From Galbula dea (Eukaryota; Chordata; Aves; Piciformes; Galbulidae), in NCBI GenBank assembly GCA_013399015.1, contig VWZX01010011.1, positions 186,001-250,000 on the forward strand: DNA of 64,000 nucleotides. Direction: 5' to 3'. The notes under the pieces were generated by a model. That model ran no database searches and had not been told where the DNA came from. It was given only the letters and a program-made list of their open reading frames with translations. Positions 39,079 through 51,827 of the stretch are shown here, in pieces. The stretch's first letter is position 1, and each line of letters starts with the position of its first letter. The position numbers and the translations under genes were made by a program.

Positions 39079-39118
39079 AGTAATAAATAAATAAATATAA
39101 ATGAAATAAATAAATATT
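39079..39118. repeat. (AAAT)n microsatellite
   Basis: TAAATAAATAAATA-type tetranucleotide repeat, interrupted once, about 40 bp. Confidence 0.88.
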
Positions 39119-39711
39119 TCCAGAAGCCCCTTTAAGAGCATATCTTCTAAGCTATCTTTTTCTTGCTTAAATGTAGCACCACTTGTTTCATAATCATCCA
39201 GGTCTTGGTTTTCAGTGCAGAGTTACCTTGTCAACTGGACCTTTTAACACTTGCAGTTTAAAGATGTTTGAAAGACAAATGACAATAATGTATGACAAAT
39301 CTGCCCAACTTTCTGCACTACCAAAACAGCAACCTCCACCTGACCCACAAACCCCCTGCAGCTACATTCGTCAGGGCACTTTTTGTGCTGAAAGACACAA
39401 GGGACACAATCTGCTCTAAGTGTCAACACAGGAAACCTTAAAAGATTGAAGTAACTTATGGCAACCATAAACTTGCATCTGGCTCATAAAAATGGCCACT
39501 GTGCTCTCTGTTGGCATGCTACTGCTTGTCTCAATCTACTGTGGTGCTTTTGGTTCGCTTTGATGCTTAAGCTTGAAAAGAAAAGAACACCCCAAAACCT
39601 GGCAGAAATCTTAATATTATTTTCCATAATTTGGGTCCTTAACTCAAAGAGATGTTAACTTAGAACTCCTTGGGGTCTTTGGTCTCCAAAACCAGAACTA
39701 ATAGTGTAATC

Positions 39712-39965
39712 TAGAATCATTATGGTTGGAAAAGACCTCTGAGATCATGGAGTCCAGCCATCCACCCAACGCTACCATGCTCACCACTAAACCGTGTCCC
39801 CAAGCACCATATCTACAGGTGTTTTGAACACTTCCAGGGATAGTGATTCCACCACCTCCCTGAGTAGCCTGTTCCAATGCCTGAAAACTTTCTCAGTGAA
39901 GAAATTCTTCTTGATATCTAATCTTCCTAATACTGAATCGAATGTCAACTGTCCTTAGCCCCTGT
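39712..39965 (-). mobile_element. CR1 LINE 3' fragment
   Basis: The plus strand starts 'tagaatcattatggttgg', then 'aaaagacctctgagatcatg', the complement of the CR1 variant whose sense 3' end reads 'gatctcagaggtcttttcc'. It continues through 'caccactaaaccgtgtcccc' and 'caatgcctgaaaactttctc' to about 39965. The same subfamily supplies the short plus-strand tail at 58610-58720. Confidence 0.92.
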
Positions 39966-40869
39966 TTTAGAACAGGGAGCAGGGAAGAATGGGTTCAAGG
40001 GCAAGAAGAGATGTTCTAGGGATATTCAGAAGGAGTGCTCTAGAGTGATGTACTTTTTCTGGGAACAGATCTGCCTGCTCTGAACTACTTCAGGGTGGTG
40101 ATTGCTGTAATTTACCTGCAGAATCAAGGGAACACTAAAGGAGACACAAAATTAAGCTGAGCTCCTTTTAACTCAGTGAGCAGTCAGCAGTTTTGCCTTT
40201 TGTTTCCTTATTGTCCCACAAATTCTGTGGTTACCAGGAGTATAAGTGTCTTCTATGTTAATTTAAAATGAGTAAGTAAAAGAGGTTATATGTTCTGTGT
40301 GGAGTGTATCTTTCTTTTTGCTTTAGAAGTGAGTGAACAGAGTTAATTGCTTCAGCTGTTTTGATGAAAATAGACTGTTTTTCAAATGAATCACTTTAGT
40401 GAAGCAAAAGAAATGGTGCTGGAAGATTGGTGAGATCTATTTCTAATTAGGGCCACCGAGAATGATGTTATTTTATTTATTACTATGTTGAATTAATATT
40501 TCATATTTAACTGCAGGTGTCCATTTCAATGATTTAGTCTGTTCTAACCATTAAAAAAAATACAAAATGGAAATCTTCCCTTCTCAAAGACAGTACCACA
40601 GCAGGGTTTTCCTGACAAAAATCTGTTTCCTGCAGAACATATATACACTGATGTTCATAACTAGTTAAGATTAAATTAAATTCCTAAGATATCTTAAAAA
40701 AAATAAAATTTTCTTATTTTATGGTTTTTAGTATTTTTTTATTTGGACTCAATTGAGAGATGCAGAGTTTGTCTTCAACCCAGAAATCCAAAGATAAAAA
40801 GGATAAATTAGGGAGTCAATCTTTAAGGGTAATATAAAATTCAGTGGAGTTGATCAACTTTATGAAAAG

Positions 40870-41020
40870 CCTTTTCTCCATCTTTCCTGTAAGACCCTCT
40901 AAGGGAAGAAAGGCTGCTGTAAGGTCCCAGTGGAGCCTTCTGTTCTCCAGGCTGAACAACCCCAGCTCTCACAGGCTTTTTCTATGAATGGTTATCCACT
41001 CTCTTTTTGGAACATTGCAG
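40870..41020 (-). mobile_element. CR1 LINE, old internal fragment
   Basis: Sequence equivalent to the CR1 ORF2 C-terminal region on the complement: 'ggtcccagtggagccttctg' followed by 'ctccaggctgaacaacccca'. Both ends are ragged, and neither the 3' terminus nor the rest of ORF2 is visible. I infer an old copy broken by deletions. Confidence 0.78.
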
Positions 41021-43266
41021 GGAGACAGCCTATGACCCTGATTGATTTTTGTGTAGGTCTTCAGACTTGGGCTTAAACAGACCAGAACTTTTGATCAGGG
41101 AGTGAAAACAAAAGGAAAAAATATCCCAAATTTTCAGGAATAAATGTACTTTTCCCCACAGAAAGAACATAAAGACAAAATTTTGATTCTTTAAAATTAA
41201 ATGCATTTTATTGCATTTTGTCCTGCCTCTGTTTTGTGGGCTTTCAATGCACCTCAATTCAGAATAGTTACACATAAACCAGTTATGTATTAAAACAATT
41301 TGCTCTTGAATAATCAGAATGCTTTGTTCATCTTCCATTAGAAACTGGTTTATATTCAATGTGTTACCTTTTTATTCTGCAACAAAAGGACTGAGTCCTT
41401 CCATAAGGGAAGCCTGAAGAAGTACTTTGATGGTGTGAATTGCTTCATTTTAAAGAATAATAAGATATGGATGTATGTGACCTGTTTCTGACAGCAAAGG
41501 AAGTGTTAACTTTAACGTGAAAATATATATTATATGAAAATATTACTTCATTATTTCTAGTTTGCCTGTATTGTATTCTTGTAAATACAGTCATCTACTA
41601 AAGAGGGTACAAATGAATGAAGAAGAGATAAATTGCTAATTCTGTTGTGTTTTAACATGTTTAATGTGGTTTTTTGCACTTCAGAGAAGCTGAAAAAACA
41701 ATACGGAAGGGATATGAAGTAAAAATGGTTTTGTTAGAATATAAAAAGAAAATAACTTTGCACAAATAATGTTTTTGGTTTTGTTTATCAAAATCTACTA
41801 CAATTATGAGTGACACACCCTTTTAAATGAGATTTACTCTCTTCAATTACTTCAACACTTTTTTGTATTTTTTTCCCTTTCCTTTTGTGTGGGGTTTGTT
41901 TTTTTGTTTTCTTTTACTTTGAATTGATAATTATAAATGGTCACTATCACATTGGTTTTGTTTGACCTGGGTAGAAAGTTTAATGAAAGACTTTCATTGT
42001 GCTGCTGTGAAGGAAATAGGTAAAACAACACAGGATGTTTCAGATGAGTTATTTCATGGAACAGAGGTAAGAAAGAAGAGACAGAGTTCTTCTCCATCCA
42101 AAGGACAGCTAGACTGTTAAATCTCTCTTTATTTAAAGATCTCTAGCCAGCTACATTAAGATAATGTATTTTTCATTTTGGCCCATAGGGGAAAGCGAGT
42201 TTACAGCCAAGCAGGACTAGGTAGAAGGCAAGTGAGTCTGATGGATGTCTTGGATAGCTGGAATAATTGTGTGAAAACATGTAATATTGAGGGGTTTATT
42301 GTGGGGATTTTTTCCAGCCATGAAACTTATGTTAATATTGGCTGCAGGGAAGCTTTTTTAATGGACTTCCTGTTGTTTGTTTTAAATGTTCGGTGACTAC
42401 ATACTACTTTCCCTGTTGCCTTACTGTAATTTGGTACTAGTGAGAGTGAAGTCTGACTTTTTGTATAACATTTACTTTTCTAATTTCTAACTGCACAAAT
42501 TATAACTTAAATAGTTCCTGGTATAGAAGGTTCTAGTACAGAAGTAAAATGTATTTTCCATCACACATCACAATCTGCAACATAAACACCAACAGTCTCT
42601 GTATGCTGAGCCTCTTTTCCTTATTATAGATGAGAAAGTCTGGAGACTGAAGCCAGAATCTGATTTTAAACATGAGAGAACAACTTGTTGCCTATCCTGA
42701 TGCTCTTTAGACAGTTTGAACAGAAACTGATAACCTACAGAAGCTATAAGTGTGTGTCCTGAGCATCTTGACCTGAGTGCACAGAGTTTCTTACTTCTCC
42801 CTATGTGATCTCTTTGTCTGCCTTGTATAGAGTGACATGAGCAATTTGGCCTTGTGTTTGACTAGTTTCAAGAATTAGTGAAATGAATTTTCAAACAAAA
42901 GAATAAGAACATGATATCTTAAATGGATGTCCTGTCCCAACTGTTCTTATAAACAAGAAATGTGAGCTCCAGACTTTGTTGTGAGAAATCATTCTGAATC
43001 TCTATTTCCCACTTCACTGGGAAAAGAAAGAGAAACAAAAAAGAAAAAAAAGAAAACCCAAACAAAAACAAACACAACTTGTCAGTTTTCACTGTCACAT
43101 TACAGCAGCCTTGTGTGGTTCTTACAAAATTGCATATGATAATTCTTTTTATAGTCATGGATAATTTTCATTTAAGTCTTTGTTTGTATTTGTAGTAATC
43201 TAATATTTGCTCTACAATTATTTTTCATTTTGGCATATGGTGGAAAAGGAGCTTCCTGTTAGTTAA
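41021..43266. other. Unique noncoding DNA, no gene seen
   Basis: AT-rich sequence without recognisable repeats apart from an A-rich simple repeat near 43021-43075. Frames at 41030-41359 (minus) and 42178-42396 have no motifs I know. Confidence 0.5.
43021..43075. repeat. A-rich simple repeat
   Basis: AAAG, AAAC and CAAA units, purine-dominated, about 55 bp. It lies 190 bp left of the coding relic that starts near 43267 and is not obviously connected to it. Confidence 0.8.
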
Positions 43267-44183
43267 ATTATTCTGGAACTAAGAGTAATAAAGCTGGAAT
43301 TGAATTGTGAATTTCATCCCAAAGTATTTGCAACTGTTGTAGAATTTTCTGAAAGCAACATGCAAACTAGTTCACCTTCTGCTGGCGCAGAGGCAGTTTC
43401 AAGGCCATATGTGCCAACTGCTTTATGCCATATGAACATTTATATAGGAGTTAACAGGGCAGATTCAGCTTTCAGTTACACTGAAGAAGCTGTGAGATTG
43501 CTGCATCGGTTAGAGAGACTAATGCCTCGAAGAACTGAGACTGTATTTTTGCAATTGAGTGCAAGACAGGATATAGGAATTGATAAATCTGCACATTTTT
43601 TAGCCAATGAATTATTCTGTGAATCACGATTGAGATCCTCAGCGGGCACAAATCAAAATGATCTCGGGTCAGATCGTCTTCAATTTTATGTCTTATAAAG
43701 AATGAAGCATTACATTTTCCTTAGAAGAGGGAGTGAGTGTTTTGCATTCTATGACTTCTACTGGTTTTTACAAGACCCCATCAAAGGTATTCATCTCAAG
43801 AGCTTAAAATCAAGTTAAATGTTCGCCATTACAATAGAAAAGTTGTAATGAAATTTGAATTATTCCCTCTTAAAGATTGGAAGCCTCCTACCCTATGATA
43901 AGTATCTTAAAGCAGGGTGAACATGCAGTGGTCTTCACTCACCTGCCAAAATATACCTTTTTAATAGCCTGTAAAACATTAGATGTTCCTTCTTTATTTG
44001 TTCATGCTTCTTTGCCTGTATGTGCTGCTTTGCACCATGAATCCAGTTGTTGTTGTTGGTACGGTAAATCTATACCAAGCTGATACCAAACAATCCTACA
44101 TCTACCTGTACAGCTTTCCTCAGCTGAGGTTTAAGATTGATATGAATGCAGCTTGTATGAGAATAGGGGTGTCAAAACACTAG
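43267..44183 (+). pseudogene. Frameshifted coding relic of an unidentified protein, possible retrocopy
   Basis: The frame at 43267-43698 is open for 143 codons in AT-rich DNA and reads like real protein, for example YTEEAVRLLHRLERLMPRR and FLQLSARQDIGIDKSAHFL. After one stop the same frame goes on with RMKHYIFLRRGSECFAFYDF. Protein-like sequence then moves to the next frame (LNVRHYNRKVVMKFELFPLK, about 43812-43895), then to another (GEHAVVFTHLPKYTFLIACK and SLFVHASLPVCAALHHES, 43877-44083), and last to QSYIYLYSFPQLRFKIDMNA (to 44183). A chain of plausible segments linked by frameshifts on one strand suggests a dead gene copy of 300 or more codons. I see no intron-like gap, which favours a processed pseudogene, but no poly(A) tail is evident. 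I cannot name the parent protein, and chance is not fully excluded. Confidence 0.5.
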
Positions 44184-44434
44184 AAGGAATAGAGAGGATG
44201 AGATCTATGGACAGCAGATACTGATGGCACCTAATTAGCAGGTTATCAAGATCAGAGTATACTACTTACAGCTTCTCAAGACACATAGACTGTGAAAGCC
44301 TTAGGCGGGCTAAAAGACAGATTGGACTGCACTGACACTACCTTGCTTCAGAAATTTACTGCCAGCCCCAGAGAAGATGTTTGATTACTAGTGTAGTAGG
44401 AACTTCTCAATGCTTATTGATATCTCAAGTGTGG

Positions 44435-44718
44435 GGGCCAAGACTCTTTTCATTGATGCCTAGAGAGGTCAAGAGGCAGTGGACACACCTAGAACCCAGG
44501 AGGTTCCATCTGAAACTTGTTTGCTGTTAGGGTGGCAGAGCCCTGGCTCAGGCTGCCCAGAGGGGTTGTGGAGTCTCCTTCTCTGGAGAGATTCCAACCC
44601 CACCTGGAGGTGATCCTGGGCAACCTACTGTGGGTAACCCTGCCCTAGCAGGGAGTTGGACTGGATGATCCCCAGAGGTCCCTTCCAATTCCCAGCATTC
44701 TGTGAGTCTGTGATTCTC
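44435..44718 (+). mobile_element. CR1 LINE 3' end, same subfamily as the 57.0 and 63.4 kb copies
   Basis: Plus-orientation CR1 tail. It contains 'gaacccaggaggttccatct', 'ggtggcagagccctggctca', 'ggttgtggagtctccttctc' and 'gttggactggatgatcccca', and ends with 'tctgtgagtctgtgattct'. The first blocks also occur at 63,762-63,858 (plus) and, inverted, at 57,100-57,200. About 284 bp survive after 5' truncation. It lies about 250 bp right of the coding relic. Confidence 0.93.
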
Positions 44719-45084
44719 TAATGAGGCTGAATAGCATAGAAGGACTGGTTTATGCATTTGGTACTTGATGTTCCTTAGCAAACATTGCACATTTTCTTCT
44801 GTTTACAGCAAAAATGCACTATTGATTTACATGTTTATAATACTCTGTAAACCTCAGATCCTTCTTTACAGACATTTCAGTCATTCTCCTTTTTTATATT
44901 TGCATTACAGTCTGTATGTAAGTGTAACATTTTGCATATGCACTTGATGAACTGTATTTCATTTGTTTGGGTTTTTTTTGTTTTACATAACAACACCACT
45001 TCAAATTCTAATCTTCATTTCCAGCCTCTCCCAACAACAGCATATTTAGGTGAGCAAGTTTTGTTGTAGAGAAATCTTAACATA

Positions 45085-45235
45085 TTTATGAGGACATAAC
45101 CAGGTGGATAGATGATGGTAGAGCAGTGGATGTGGTTTATCTTGATTTAAGCAAAACGTTTGACACTGTCTCCCACAGCATCCTTGCAGCTAAACTGAGC
45201 AAGTGTGGTCTGGATGACTGGGTCCGTGATGTGAC
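45085..45235 (+). mobile_element. CR1 LINE, orphan internal reverse-transcriptase fragment
   Basis: About 150 bp of CR1 ORF2 with no 3' end attached. The frame from 45126 reads VVYLDLSKTFDTVSHSIL, the reverse-transcriptase motif A region of CR1, which contains a catalytic aspartate. It is followed by KLSKCGLDDWVRD. Similarity stops near 45235 and the downstream part of the 71-codon frame is unrelated. A CR1 piece without its 3' end cannot be a simple insertion, so a later deletion or rearrangement removed the rest. Confidence 0.85.
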
Positions 45236-45466
45236 TTTTAAACAGCCACAGCTAGAGATGAATCACATCTCTTCTACATATGGACTCCCTCAGAAACCCA
45301 AAAATGCTTTTAAATTCATCAGAGCTTCCTGTATGCCTTAAAGACTATAACAAGCAGACTAAGCTGATACTGTCTGGCACAAATTCCATTTGTTAAGTTC
45401 AATATATATTTAAGGAAAAAGAAAACTCTAAGGATATTTGCGTCTTGGCCAATTGCACTCTTTAAA

Positions 45467-45545
45467 CACAGAATCATAAAATCACAGATTAGTTTAGGCT
45501 GATAGGGACCTCTGAAGGTCCAATCCCAATCTCAAAATACAGGGA
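45467..45545 (-). mobile_element. CR1 LINE, short 3'-end fragment
   Basis: 'cacagaatcataaaatcaca' followed by 'gatagggacctctgaaggtc' is the complement of a CR1 3' terminus. Only about 80 bp can be recognised. It lies 230 bp from the reverse-transcriptase piece but in the opposite orientation, so the two are not one insertion. Confidence 0.75.
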
Positions 45546-46677
45546 TTCCACAACAATTTCTAAAATTTCTTGACATTTTGGATTTTCTGAGTAAAAGTTC
45601 TGAAAGAAATGTTTGGAATTTACCTTCATAGGCTTCTGCAGAGGGATTGACTTGTTCTCTGGGTGTGGATATGGTGTATTATAAAGACAATTATCAACAT
45701 TTTATGAAATCAAGAGTAAAGGTGAAGGGATTTTCATACACATTTTCTTTGCACACTTTCTTTGATCAGCTTTACCCTTTTTGAGAAGGGGTAGTTCCCT
45801 CACTCTAAAGGAAGAAAGTTTCTTTCTAACTCCATTATAAGCAGAACTATTTGTTCTTGGTAATAAAAGCTATCAGTGACTCCCACAGTGCGGTGACAGG
45901 AGCAATTAGTGTTAGCTGAATGAAGCTTTGTAAGTATGCAAACACAGGTAGAGAAAGACCTGCATCAGACCTGGTTTCTTTTTTCAGAACTGGAAATTAG
46001 TGAGGGAGGAAGGCTGTGCTGCATGGTGTGCTTGGCCTTGAACTGTTAGCTCTATGGAGACCTGAAGAGAAGAAGGTAAAGACTAGTTCACCTGAAATAC
46101 TTAATAGAATTCACTGAATTATTTTATTCAAAATTATTTCACTGTAAAGCAGATTTAACTTTTCTTTTTTTTTGCTTTCTCATCCTTGTAGAACAACCAG
46201 CCTGTGTGATAGTGTCTACATCAAGAAACATTACTGTCAATGTGCTTCCTTCTCCTTTCATAATCTTTGCATTTAAAAGGGGAAAATAATTTCTGAGTAC
46301 TTGAGTAGTGTTTTTGAAGGGGTTCCATATAGGTATGCATGGGGAGTGTGTGTCTGGAAAATCCCACAGGTCTCCTGGGAGGCACCATTTGCTTCATTTG
46401 AAGGAGATGACACCTAATTTCTTTAACTCATTCTAGAATCCTAGTTTCATATCATCTTTTTCTCTTAAGTGAGAACTCTGAAAACAGTGGACAATTACAC
46501 TGTAATTATGTACTTATAAAAGTGTACAATTATCTAAGTATGTAATTACAGGAGTATCTATTATTATTACACTACAGACCTGGCAAAAGTGGGGCAGTCA
46601 GTTCACAATGCCTCTGAAGTGCACATCTGCAATTTGAAAGTCCTTTACAGGGTAGAAGATCATTGAAAGAGAAGGCT

Positions 46678-46815
46678 GAATCACAGCATCGTGGACTGGC
46701 TTGGATTGGAAGGGACCTTTCAAGGTCATCTAGCCTAAGCCCTCTGCAGTCAGCAGGGACATCTGCAACTAGATCAGGCTGCTCAGAGCCCCAGACAACC
46801 TGACCTGGAAGGAGT
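46678..46815 (-). mobile_element. CR1 LINE 3' end, same subfamily as the 61.9 kb copy
   Basis: The complement of a CR1 3' end. 'ggacctttcaaggtcatcta' and 'ctgcagtcagcagggacatc' are the inverse of the tail at 62,050-62,105. About 138 bp remain. Confidence 0.9.
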
Positions 46816-49800
46816 CAGAACGTTATGAGCATCAGTGTTCATATAGCCACCTTGTATTATTTGTTAGGGTGCTGGGGATAGGCTTTCTTCAAACTTATTT
46901 ATCCCTTCTCTGAATAAAACACCTTAATTTTTGGTTGAAAATAAGCAACTCAGGATTTTTGGAGAACTCAAGGCAAGTCGTTCCAAGATTACATTTTGCC
47001 AGCATTAAAATATTACAGTTTATAGACTAAAAGAGCCTAATCCCATCCTTCCAATACCTTGTATTCCTTTTTCCTGATTTCTTTTTCTTATTTACTCACT
47101 AAAATAACATAACCTTTCCATTACCTTTTGACCTCAAAGGTGATGTGTTTTTCTGAATTCCATCTTCCACTGACTGATGGAAGACATGTAAGGGAACTGC
47201 TTAACTGGACAATATTATAAATTCTTTTAACAATATATTTAATACAGACTGGTCTTTGAACACAGTTTAACTCATCATTTTGCAAGGAAACCTTAGCTTT
47301 TGCTTATCTCCCTGCAATTATATGCACAAAGAACTGTATAATGCAGTATTTTACATGGATGAAGGCTTTATATATTAAAATTGAGTAATAGTTATTAATT
47401 TTGCCACCACTTAGTAGGTATCAATGTTCTTTCCTAGGCAAAACTAAATTTGAGTTTTAGAACTACAAGCCTGATCCTGTTCTGCTTGCATTGTGAGATT
47501 TTCTGTTGCCTTAAGTGGGATTTGAATTAAGACTGGAGGAATAATTACATCACTGGTAGATTTATATGAACAAACCTAATTTTATTTTCTAAAAAATCCT
47601 AATTAGTGGTTAGAGCAAAAGTGTAGTGTGTTTATTATATCTGAATCCTAGCAATACATTTACTACCAGCACTCAAAATCTTAATTGAAAAGTTAATTTA
47701 GATTAGCTTTCATATGAACTGTCCTGAGGTTTGAAAATGTGCTAAGTGACCATCTCTGTTTCTAAATTCTGCTGTTTCTCTGAAAGCTCTGTCAATTGTT
47801 GGAGGGCACTAGAGACCTACATGAAGTCTATTGTACAGAAGCAGCTGAGTTGTGCAATGAAAGCCTTAGGTAGTTTGGGATTTCCTAGTTAATTACATCA
47901 TATTGTGAAGCAAATTCCTTTATTTAAGCCTATCTCCAAGTGTGTGAACATGTGTTACTTCCCCATAAACTGCATTAGTTTTCATTACCCAGAGGTCTGA
48001 TATAGTCTGCTGGTCATTCTTACCTCTGTATTGATTAGTAATGCTACATCATTTTGAAATACTGACAATTAAGGCTTTGTCTAGGAGAGCTCATGAGCAT
48101 ATTGAGTTAGAATGTTTCCCATTATTTTTTTTCAGTAATAACCTTGGTCCAGTTGAGACATTGCTTAATAGTCCATAACTCCTACTTTAATAGGAAACAA
48201 TAATTGATTTCTACTTGTACTTGAATACTGTGGGCTATAATTTTTAACACATTTAATACCCAGTTAATGATACACCTTTGGAAATACTAATGGAAGCAGA
48301 GTCTAGGGCATCATTGTTTGCATATGTATCCTTGAAGATTCACAGTTTATTTATTCAAATCATATAGACTACAATGGAACTAACCATTTTTCTGCAGAAA
48401 AAAAATGAAAATGAGGCCTTACACATTTACCTGGCTTCTGGGAGGGAGGAAGAAAGGGAAGGAGGGAAGGAGAACAGAAAGAACAAATACCCACAGTAGT
48501 TTACAGTTTGTCAATTATATATAATTGAACATCCATGATCCTAAAAACTGCTGATTGTATATGACTCTGCAGGTCAGTGTCTGTGTTTAAATAAGATCTG
48601 AGGAAGCACCAGGGTAGGAAGCAAAATAAAAATTAGTAACTGCTTCACCTTCTCTAATAGTAATCTAAATCAATAGAGTGAGATGGAGATACAAGAATCA
48701 GTCCAACGCTCTGCTAAGGGATGGATGATGGAACACACCGAAGAGATAGTTTGTGCTTAGCTTTGTATCTGCTGCAGGTTTGGAGAGTAACCACTTTAAA
48801 TGTGCATTGACATCCTAGTTACAATGTTAATAAGATGAATGACATGATAGCTCTGCAGCTCAACATTTTCCATGAAGGAAACAGGATACAGGATGCAGTT
48901 TAGAAGGTAGAGGGTAGCTTATAGATTTGTAATAAAAACAGTAACTAGTGCCTGTAAAATTTTAACTTTTCATCCTAATAATTCACATACATCAGAGACT
49001 CACATTTTATTAAAGTTTAGGTAAACTCATGCCTTTAGGTCCATAAAATGAGATTAAATAGACTTAATGATTTAAAGAAATTATGCCAATGGCTCTGCAA
49101 GATTTTTGGAAGTGGGTTTCTATTCTGCTCAAAAAAAAAAAAAAGCAAGCTTGGGGTAATTTTAATATTTCAGTGGTTTTGTCATTATGCTAACTGAGTG
49201 AAGATTTTTTTTTTCTATTTTTTGATATATTATACCATTGAATAATAGATGAAAAATGACATTCTACAGTAGGGTGACAGTCTTCATTGATTACACCTTT
49301 TTACTACTTGAACAAACTTTTATGTTAGAAATTTTTAAAAAAATATTTAATGGCGACAAATATTTGTTGACTATTTTATATACGAATCCTATTTTGAAAC
49401 AAGAATTCAGGATGGTGACTTAGTTGAGATCTCTCCCTGATCCATTACTTACACCTCTAATGTGATTTTATTTTGGGCATGTATAATTCTACCTGCTTTT
49501 CTGAAGGTCTATAAAACCATAAATACAGTTTGAATTTTTTTTTAACTGTGTTTTCCTATTGAATTACAATTTTGCTATATAAATATGCTTGACATATTTG
49601 TACTAACAGTAACAGCTTAAGTTACCTGAAGCACATCTCCAGTCACAAGGTGCTTTTGCTGAAATCACCTTGGAACATCGTATACTTGCCTCTCATTTCA
49701 GCAGTGGCTAACTGTGGTAATAAAGAGCTTTAGCCCTGAGTATCTGCTGTTTATTTCACAGCTGCTTTTTATTTTTCTTCAGAACTTTGCAGGGAAAGGT

Positions 49801-51827
49801 GCTGGAGAAGTACATTATCTTTTGTAATGGCTAATGATTGGCTTTGTGATCATATATGCTGATTACAGCTCCTGAAATCTAGAGAGAGATGTTGCTGGTG
49901 AAAATTATAAAACATTTGTGGAGCTTCACCATCAAAACAGATAAGTTGCTGTCCTCTTGAGTATGAGTTAATTTTTCTGAAACTCAACTGAAAAGGTAGA
50001 GCCTTCCAAACAAAGGATAGAGCTGGTTTGGGTTTGATTTCTTTCAAATGAAGACCAATTCATACCATTCTTTATTGTAACTTTGAATTTATGGCAAGGA
50101 CATCTTGTGCTTTCCTACATCTGCTTTTCTATAATGGCACACTAAACTGTTATGGTTCAGCAGTCAGTCACTGAATCTGAAATGATGGATCATCATCACA
50201 GCTACCTGTTTAAAACATCCAGGGAAGGTTATAGGTAAGAAGGACTCACACCAATCTTTCCTCATTCTTAGGGATTTAGGACTAGCTCAGAGAACACTAT
50301 TGAAGGGCAGAATTCCCAAAAAGCAGAAAGTAAATAAAGGCAGAGCAAGCAGAGAGCAGGCAGCTACTCAGAAATAAGCATAACTACTCGGTTATCAGTT
50401 TGGCATTGAACTTATGAATTGGTGAGTAGGGTTAGTGATGGCCAAATTGTTTTGGTAACCTCTCCTTAAAGTGGAAAGTCTTCTGGTTTTAAATTTTTAT
50501 TTTCTTTTATTTCTTCCCCTACAATTTGTTACAAAGCCCAAAACCCTTAGTGGCTGGCAAATAGACTTTCTTTGATTTGAATGAATTGTAACTCTAAATT
50601 GTAAAAAGACTCATTATGAGATGTCTGATTATTGAAGTTAAAATTAAGCACTAACAGAAATGTTTGGAGGAGAAAGGATAACAACTTCTCCTGTCACAAA
50701 ACATATCTAATAATGCATTCTCTACTACTTTACAGAAAATCAACTTTATTACACTTTATCTTCAGATATCTTTATTTTGTTTCTTTTAATGATGATGTTC
50801 TGAGATACAGCAGATGTGATGGCAATTAAAAGGGAAGAGAGGGATTAGGAAGGTAAGGAATGATAGCTGGTTTGATATTTCATTTCACTGTAATCTTATT
50901 TTTCTCTGAAATAGCATGTAGATACTATATCAAAGATAACTAGACTCTGATAAGAACACTGTATTTGGTAACCTTTTCTGGGTCACCAAGAAAGCACCTG
51001 AAACCACTGATTCCCTGGACTGAAGGACTTCTCTATGGCCAACACTGACTTGCTTCTGAATTATTCTACCAATGCCTCTGGTTTGGTCAAGAGTAAGTAA
51101 ATATATTGCTTTGATACAGGGTGGGGAGAATAATTCATCAGGACCAACACAGGACTTTTATTTTCTTAGCTGGCACTGGAAAATCTGCAGCATGTTATCT
51201 GCAGACAGACATGTTTAAAATATCCTTTTGTAAACTTTTCAGTCTTACTTAGAGGCAGGACCAAGTTCAGTTATACTACCAATATAGCATATAAAGCTTG
51301 ATTAGTTTTCAGTTCCAACAAAATGAAAAGCAAAGGAAATTTAGTTCTATAGTCAAGTTCCTTACCAGCCTTGGGTAGGATGTTGTCTCCTGCTGTTACA
51401 GTGAAATAGGAAAATCTAGAAATAACTTGCACTGAGGTATGAGTAGACCTCATTTGCAGTGTTGACCATATTTCTTCTTGTTTTCAGCACCTCCCCTTAA
51501 AAGGGGGATTTTCCTTCATTTTAGCTCAGACATGTATTCCTTTAAAAGAGGCACAGTGGGACATGACATAATTCCACCATATTATTTAGTGGGTGTTAAA
51601 GACCACTTAGTTTTCATTTAGCTGCCCTAGGTGGATGTTTGCCCCGTGGAACCACCTTACATAGGATAGTTCTACATAACTACTAAATATCCATCAATAT
51701 TGATAGGATACTTAAAGTACACACTGGGTACAAATTGAAATATGAGAAATTCCATGTAAACAGAAAAAAAGCCCTTTTTTTGGTTTGGTTTTGTTTGTTT
51801 TCTGTTTATACTGCTAAAGTAGCCAAT
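46816..51827. other. Unique noncoding DNA, no gene seen
   Basis: About 5 kb, very AT-rich, with an A run at about 49132-49144 and a GGAA-type purine tract listed separately. No exon or repeat family recognised. Confidence 0.55.
48441..48484. repeat. GGAA/GGGA polypurine tract
   Basis: A pure purine run of GGAGGGA, AAGAAAGGG and AGGGAAGG units of about 44 bp on the plus strand. Confidence 0.85.

Larger units (their letters stand above)
25861..39711. other. Long repeat-poor noncoding stretch, no gene seen
   Basis: Nearly 14 kb with no CR1 that I can recognise. AT-rich, with scattered simple repeats: TTA repeats at 29185-29201, an A run at 31943-31957, and AAT-rich sequence at 36428-36466. Frames such as 26309-26581, 30955-31287 (minus), 33007-33207 and 35999-36253 have no motif I know. 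Some could be decayed exons or retrocopies, but nothing supports that. The lack of insertions compared with 44-64 kb may mean older or constrained sequence. Confidence 0.5.
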
